NCBI GenBank assembly: GCA_019247135.1
Contig: JAFAPL010000921.1
Coordinates: 1-14,810 of the forward strand
From: Chloroflexota bacterium
GTDB taxonomy: Bacteria > Chloroflexota > UBA6077 > CF-72
DNA: 14,810 nucleotides
Reading direction: 5' to 3'
Shown here: piece by piece, positions 12,173 through 14,810 of the stretch
Layout: every line of letters begins with the position of its first letter
Numbering within the stretch: position 1 is the stretch's first letter
Notes under the pieces: model-generated
What the model saw: the letters and a program-made list of their open reading frames with translations, nothing else
What the model was told of the DNA's origin: nothing
The model's database searches: none
Program-made: the position numbers and the translations under genes

Positions 12173-14810
12173 CGGTCACGCTCGAGTCCCCGACATCGGT
12201 CCACGCCGGCGAGCTCGAGTCCATGCTGCGACGGCATGCCGCCGACGTCCGATTCGACACGGGTAATCGCGCCCTGTACGCGACCGACGCCTCGAATTAT
12301 CGCCAGGTGCCGATTGGCGTGGTGCTGCCGCGGACGACCGACGAAGTCATCGCGACCATGCAGACGTGCCGTGACTTCGACGCCGCCGTTCTGTCGCGCG
12401 GGGGCGGCACCAGTCTGGCCGGCCAATGCTGCAACAACGCGGTCGTCATCGACTTCTCGCGCTACATGAACCGGGTGCTCGAGGTCGACGCCCAGCGAGG
12501 CATCGCGCGCGTTCAGCCGGGCGTGGTGCTGGACGACCTGCGTGCTCAGGCCGAACAGTATCACCTGACGTATGGACCGGATCCGGCGACGCACAACCGC
12601 TGCACCCTCGGCGGCATGATCGCCAACAACTCGTGCGGGGTGCACTCCGTAATGGCCGGGATGACCGACGAGAACATCGAATCCCTCGACGTTCTGACAT
12701 ACGACGGCGTACGCATGTGCGTTGGCCGAACGCCGGATCTCAGTTCGATTGTCGCGAGCGGTGGCCGACGCGCCGAGATCTACCGCTCCTTAGACCAGTT
12801 ACTGAGAAAACACGAGGAAGCAATCCGTGGCGGATTTCCGAATATCCGCCGCCGCGTCTCGGGCTACAACCTGCTCGGGCTGCTGCCGGAGAACGGTTTC
12901 GACGTTGGCCGCGCGCTGGTCGGTTCGGAGGGCACGTGCGTCAGCGTGCTCGAGGCGACCGTGAAGCTCGTGCACAGTCCGCCGGCGCGCTCGTTGGTCA
13001 TGCTCGGTTTTCCTGATATCTACACGGCGTGCGACGTCGTTCCGCGGATCCTGGAGACCGGCCCGGTTGGGCTCGAGGGCTTCGACGGTCGACTGATCCG
13101 CTCCTATCGCCGCAAGAACCTGCTGACTGAAGATGTGAAGAAACTCCCGCCTGGCGAAGGCTGGCTGCTGGTCGAGTTCGGTGGCGAGACCCGCGAAGAG
13201 GCCGACGGCGCCGCTGAAAGCCTGGCCGCCGCGCTCCGCGACGGTCGCACTGCGCCGTCCATCGCGGTTGTAACTGACCACCATCAGCAGGAACGCATGT
13301 GGGCTGTCCGCGAGTCAGCCCTGGGCGGCACGGCCGCCGGCGTGCCGGGCCAGCCCGAGATGTGGCCGGGCTGGGAAGACTCCGCCGTCGCGCCCGAGAG
13401 GCTCGGGGAGTATCTGAGAGATCTTCGCTCGCTGCTGGACAGTTACCAGTACGACGCGGCGTATTACGGGCATTTCGGCGAAGGCTGCCTGCACATGCGG
13501 GTGGATTTCGACTTTTCGTCGGACGCGGGAGTCGGCAAGTTTCGGCGGTTCATGGAGGATTCCGCGGACCTGGTCGTCCGCTACGGCGGGTCATTGTCGG
13601 GCGAGCACGGTGACGGTCAGGCCCGGGCGGAGCTCCTGCCGCGCATGTTCAGCCCGGAACTCATGCACGCCTTCGGCGAGTTCAAAGCCGTCTGGGATCC
13701 CCGGAATCGGATGAATCCCGGCAAGCTCGTCAATCCGCTGCCAATCGACGCAAACCTGCGCAACGTCGCCTACCGCGAAGTTGTCGAGAAAAACGATTCG
13801 CCGCGGACGTTCTTCCGCTTCGTGCAGGACGGCGGCAACTTCTCACGGGCTGTCTTGCGCTGCGTCGGCGTCGGGAAATGTCGTCGGGAAGAAGCCGGCA
13901 CGATGTGTCCGAGCTACATGGCCACGCGCGAGGAAAAACACTCGACGCGCGGTCGGGCCCGCTTGCTGTTCGAGATGCTCCAGGGCGATGTGCTCACCGA
14001 ACGGTGGCGCAGCGAGGCCGTCAAAGACGCGCTGGACCTGTGTCTGGCCTGCAAAGGCTGCAAGGGCGAGTGCCCGACCAACGTCGACATGGCGACGTAT
14101 AAAGCCGAATTCCTATCGCACTATTACGAGGGCCGGCTCCGGCCAGCAAGTGCGTACGCGTTTGGACTGATGATGTTCTGGGCGCGCGCGGTCGACGCGT
14201 TGCGGTTGGCTCCGCTTGCGAATGTGGCGGCGTCTTTGCCCGTTCTGTCTGCACTTACCAAGCGCGTCGTTGGCATGGCTCCGCAACGCTCGATCCCGCG
14301 CTTCGCCACCGAAAGCTTCAAGCGCTGGTTCGCGAAGCAACGACATGCGACTGGAACTCGGCGCGTGATCCTGTGGCCCGATACGTGGACGAACCATTTT
14401 CAGACGGGCATCGCCCAGGCAGCCGTAGAGGTGCTCGAAGCCGCTGGCTACGCGGTGCGCGTGCCAACGCGCAACCTGTGCTGCGGTCGACCGCTGTACG
14501 ACTTCGGCATGCTCGGGCTGGCGCGTCGGCTGCTGGGCCAGGTGCTGGACGCGCTCGAAGACGAGATCCTGGCGGGCACCCCTTTCGTGGTTCTCGAGCC
14601 GAGCTGTGCGAGCGTATTCCGCGAAGAGCTGCTGGACCTCTATCCCGATGATTCGCGCGCGCAAGCGCTGGCGCGTCAAACGGTACTGTTGAGCGAATTG
14701 CTCGTCCGCGACGGCATCCAGGTGCCCGGATTGCAGATGCCGTCCGAGGCTGCCGCGGTCGTCCATGGCCACTGTCACCACAAGTCCACGCTGGGATTCG
14801 GTGACGAGCG
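12169..14810 (+). CDS. FAD-linked oxidase fused to an Fe-S (CCG) module, YdiJ/GlcD-GlcF type, 3' end cut off
   Basis: The frame is open from ATG 12169 to the window edge, 880 codons, with no stop. It is a D-2-hydroxyacid dehydrogenase of the COG0277+COG0247 fusion type, of which E. coli YdiJ (D-2-hydroxyglutarate) is the best known at about 1,000 residues. FAD-binding PCMH part: RGGGTSLAGQ (77-86), GPDPATHN (136-143), GGMIANNSCG (148-157), GSEGT (252-256). FAD-oxidase C part: YYGHFGEGCLHMR (432-444) and GEHGDGQ (478-484). Fe-S part: C565, C571, C580 in CVGVGKC...CP, then C625, C628, C631, C635 in CLACKGCKGECP, two 4Fe-4S sites. The CCG part has LCCGRP (770-775) and HGHCHHK (866-872), with probably the final 80-120 residues beyond the window. 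Electrons should pass from the hydroxyacid via FAD and Fe-S to a membrane or soluble carrier. Substrate not known: D-lactate, glycolate and D-2-hydroxyglutarate all fit. Confidence 0.9.
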   Translation, partial: MTVTLESPTSVHAGELESMLRRHAADVRFDTGNRALYATDASNYRQVPIGVVLPRTTDEVIATMQTCRDFDAAVLSRGGGTSLAGQCCNNAVVIDFSRYMNRVLEVDAQRGIARVQPGVVLDDLRAQAEQYHLTYGPDPATHNRCTLGGMIANNSCGVHSVMAGMTDENIESLDVLTYDGVRMCVGRTPDLSSIVASGGRRAEIYRSLDQLLRKHEEAIRGGFPNIRRRVSGYNLLGLLPENGFDVGRALVGSEGTCVSVLEATVKLVHSPPARSLVMLGFPDIYTACDVVPRILETGPVGLEGFDGRLIRSYRRKNLLTEDVKKLPPGEGWLLVEFGGETREEADGAAESLAAALRDGRTAPSIAVVTDHHQQERMWAVRESALGGTAAGVPGQPEMWPGWEDSAVAPERLGEYLRDLRSLLDSYQYDAAYYGHFGEGCLHMRVDFDFSSDAGVGKFRRFMEDSADLVVRYGGSLSGEHGDGQARAELLPRMFSPELMHAFGEFKAVWDPRNRMNPGKLVNPLPIDANLRNVAYREVVEKNDSPRTFFRFVQDGGNFSRAVLRCVGVGKCRREEAGTMCPSYMATREEKHSTRGRARLLFEMLQGDVLTERWRSEAVKDALDLCLACKGCKGECPTNVDMATYKAEFLSHYYEGRLRPASAYAFGLMMFWARAVDALRLAPLANVAASLPVLSALTKRVVGMAPQRSIPRFATESFKRWFAKQRHATGTRRVILWPDTWTNHFQTGIAQAAVEVLEAAGYAVRVPTRNLCCGRPLYDFGMLGLARRLLGQVLDALEDEILAGTPFVVLEPSCASVFREELLDLYPDDSRAQALARQTVLLSELLVRDGIQVPGLQMPSEAAAVVHGHCHHKSTLGFGDE

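Noticed and set aside
12426..13016. Other-frame open frames inside the FAD oxidase (12426-13016, 12157-12645, 12799-13284, 14113-14781)
   Set aside because: The main frame from 12169 is uninterrupted to the window edge with all FAD and Fe-S motifs in order; the others are shadows.

Overview
High-GC bacterial DNA whose gene content best fits a Chloroflexota-type (Thermomicrobia/Ktedonobacter-like) genome. This is inferred from the DUF5679 zinc-ribbon gene, the GTG/TTG-rich starts, the tandem Ala/Pro/Thr-rich surface proteins with a sortase, and the style of the ruvCAB cluster; no rRNA or other phylogenetic marker is present, so the phylum is a best guess. Almost everything is ordinary chromosomal housekeeping. 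I see no prophage, transposase, CRISPR array, toxin-antitoxin pair or defence island, and no rRNA or tRNA gene. No gene-free stretch exceeds 300 bases; the longest is the 249-base convergent gap at 3770-4018.

Layout. 1-444: 3' half of an ornithine cyclodeaminase/mu-crystallin family gene, entering from the left. 486-1063: rsfS (ribosome silencing factor) overlapped by a one-helix membrane protein. 1137-3769: a two-gene cell-surface unit, a signal-peptide/Ig-like/Pro-rich-stalk protein with a sortase-type C-terminal anchor, joined by a 4-base overlap to a large multidomain sortase. 3843-3996: three 57-base tandem repeats between convergent genes. 4019-4489 (-): ndk, divergent from 4631-4777 (+), a DUF5679 four-cysteine protein. 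4829-8716 (-): a GT-C-type membrane glycosyltransferase, ruvC, ruvA and ruvB in one direction, with a strong palindromic repeat inserted between ruvA and ruvB. 8793-9530 (+): a CBS-domain protein, tail-to-tail with 9527-9784 (-), a small zinc-ribbon protein. 9814-10725 (+): TrmJ-like SpoU RNA 2'-O-methyltransferase. 10759-10989 (+): a shortened DUF427 protein. 11117-14810 (+): an MBL-fold hydrolase overlapping the start of a long FAD/Fe-S oxidase (YdiJ/GlcD-GlcF type) that runs off the right edge.

How the genes work together. The surface protein and the sortase very probably form a substrate/enzyme pair. RuvA, RuvB and RuvC form the Holliday-junction resolvasome. The MBL hydrolase and the FAD/Fe-S oxidase are translationally coupled and may act in sequence on a 2-hydroxyacid, but the substrate cannot be read from the sequence. 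The items that deserve a second look are the non-LPXTG anchor next to a sortase with an extra C-terminal domain, the 57-base repeats, the palindrome pair inside ruvA-ruvB, the nested hairpin abutting the MBL ribosome site, and the N-terminally short DUF427 gene.
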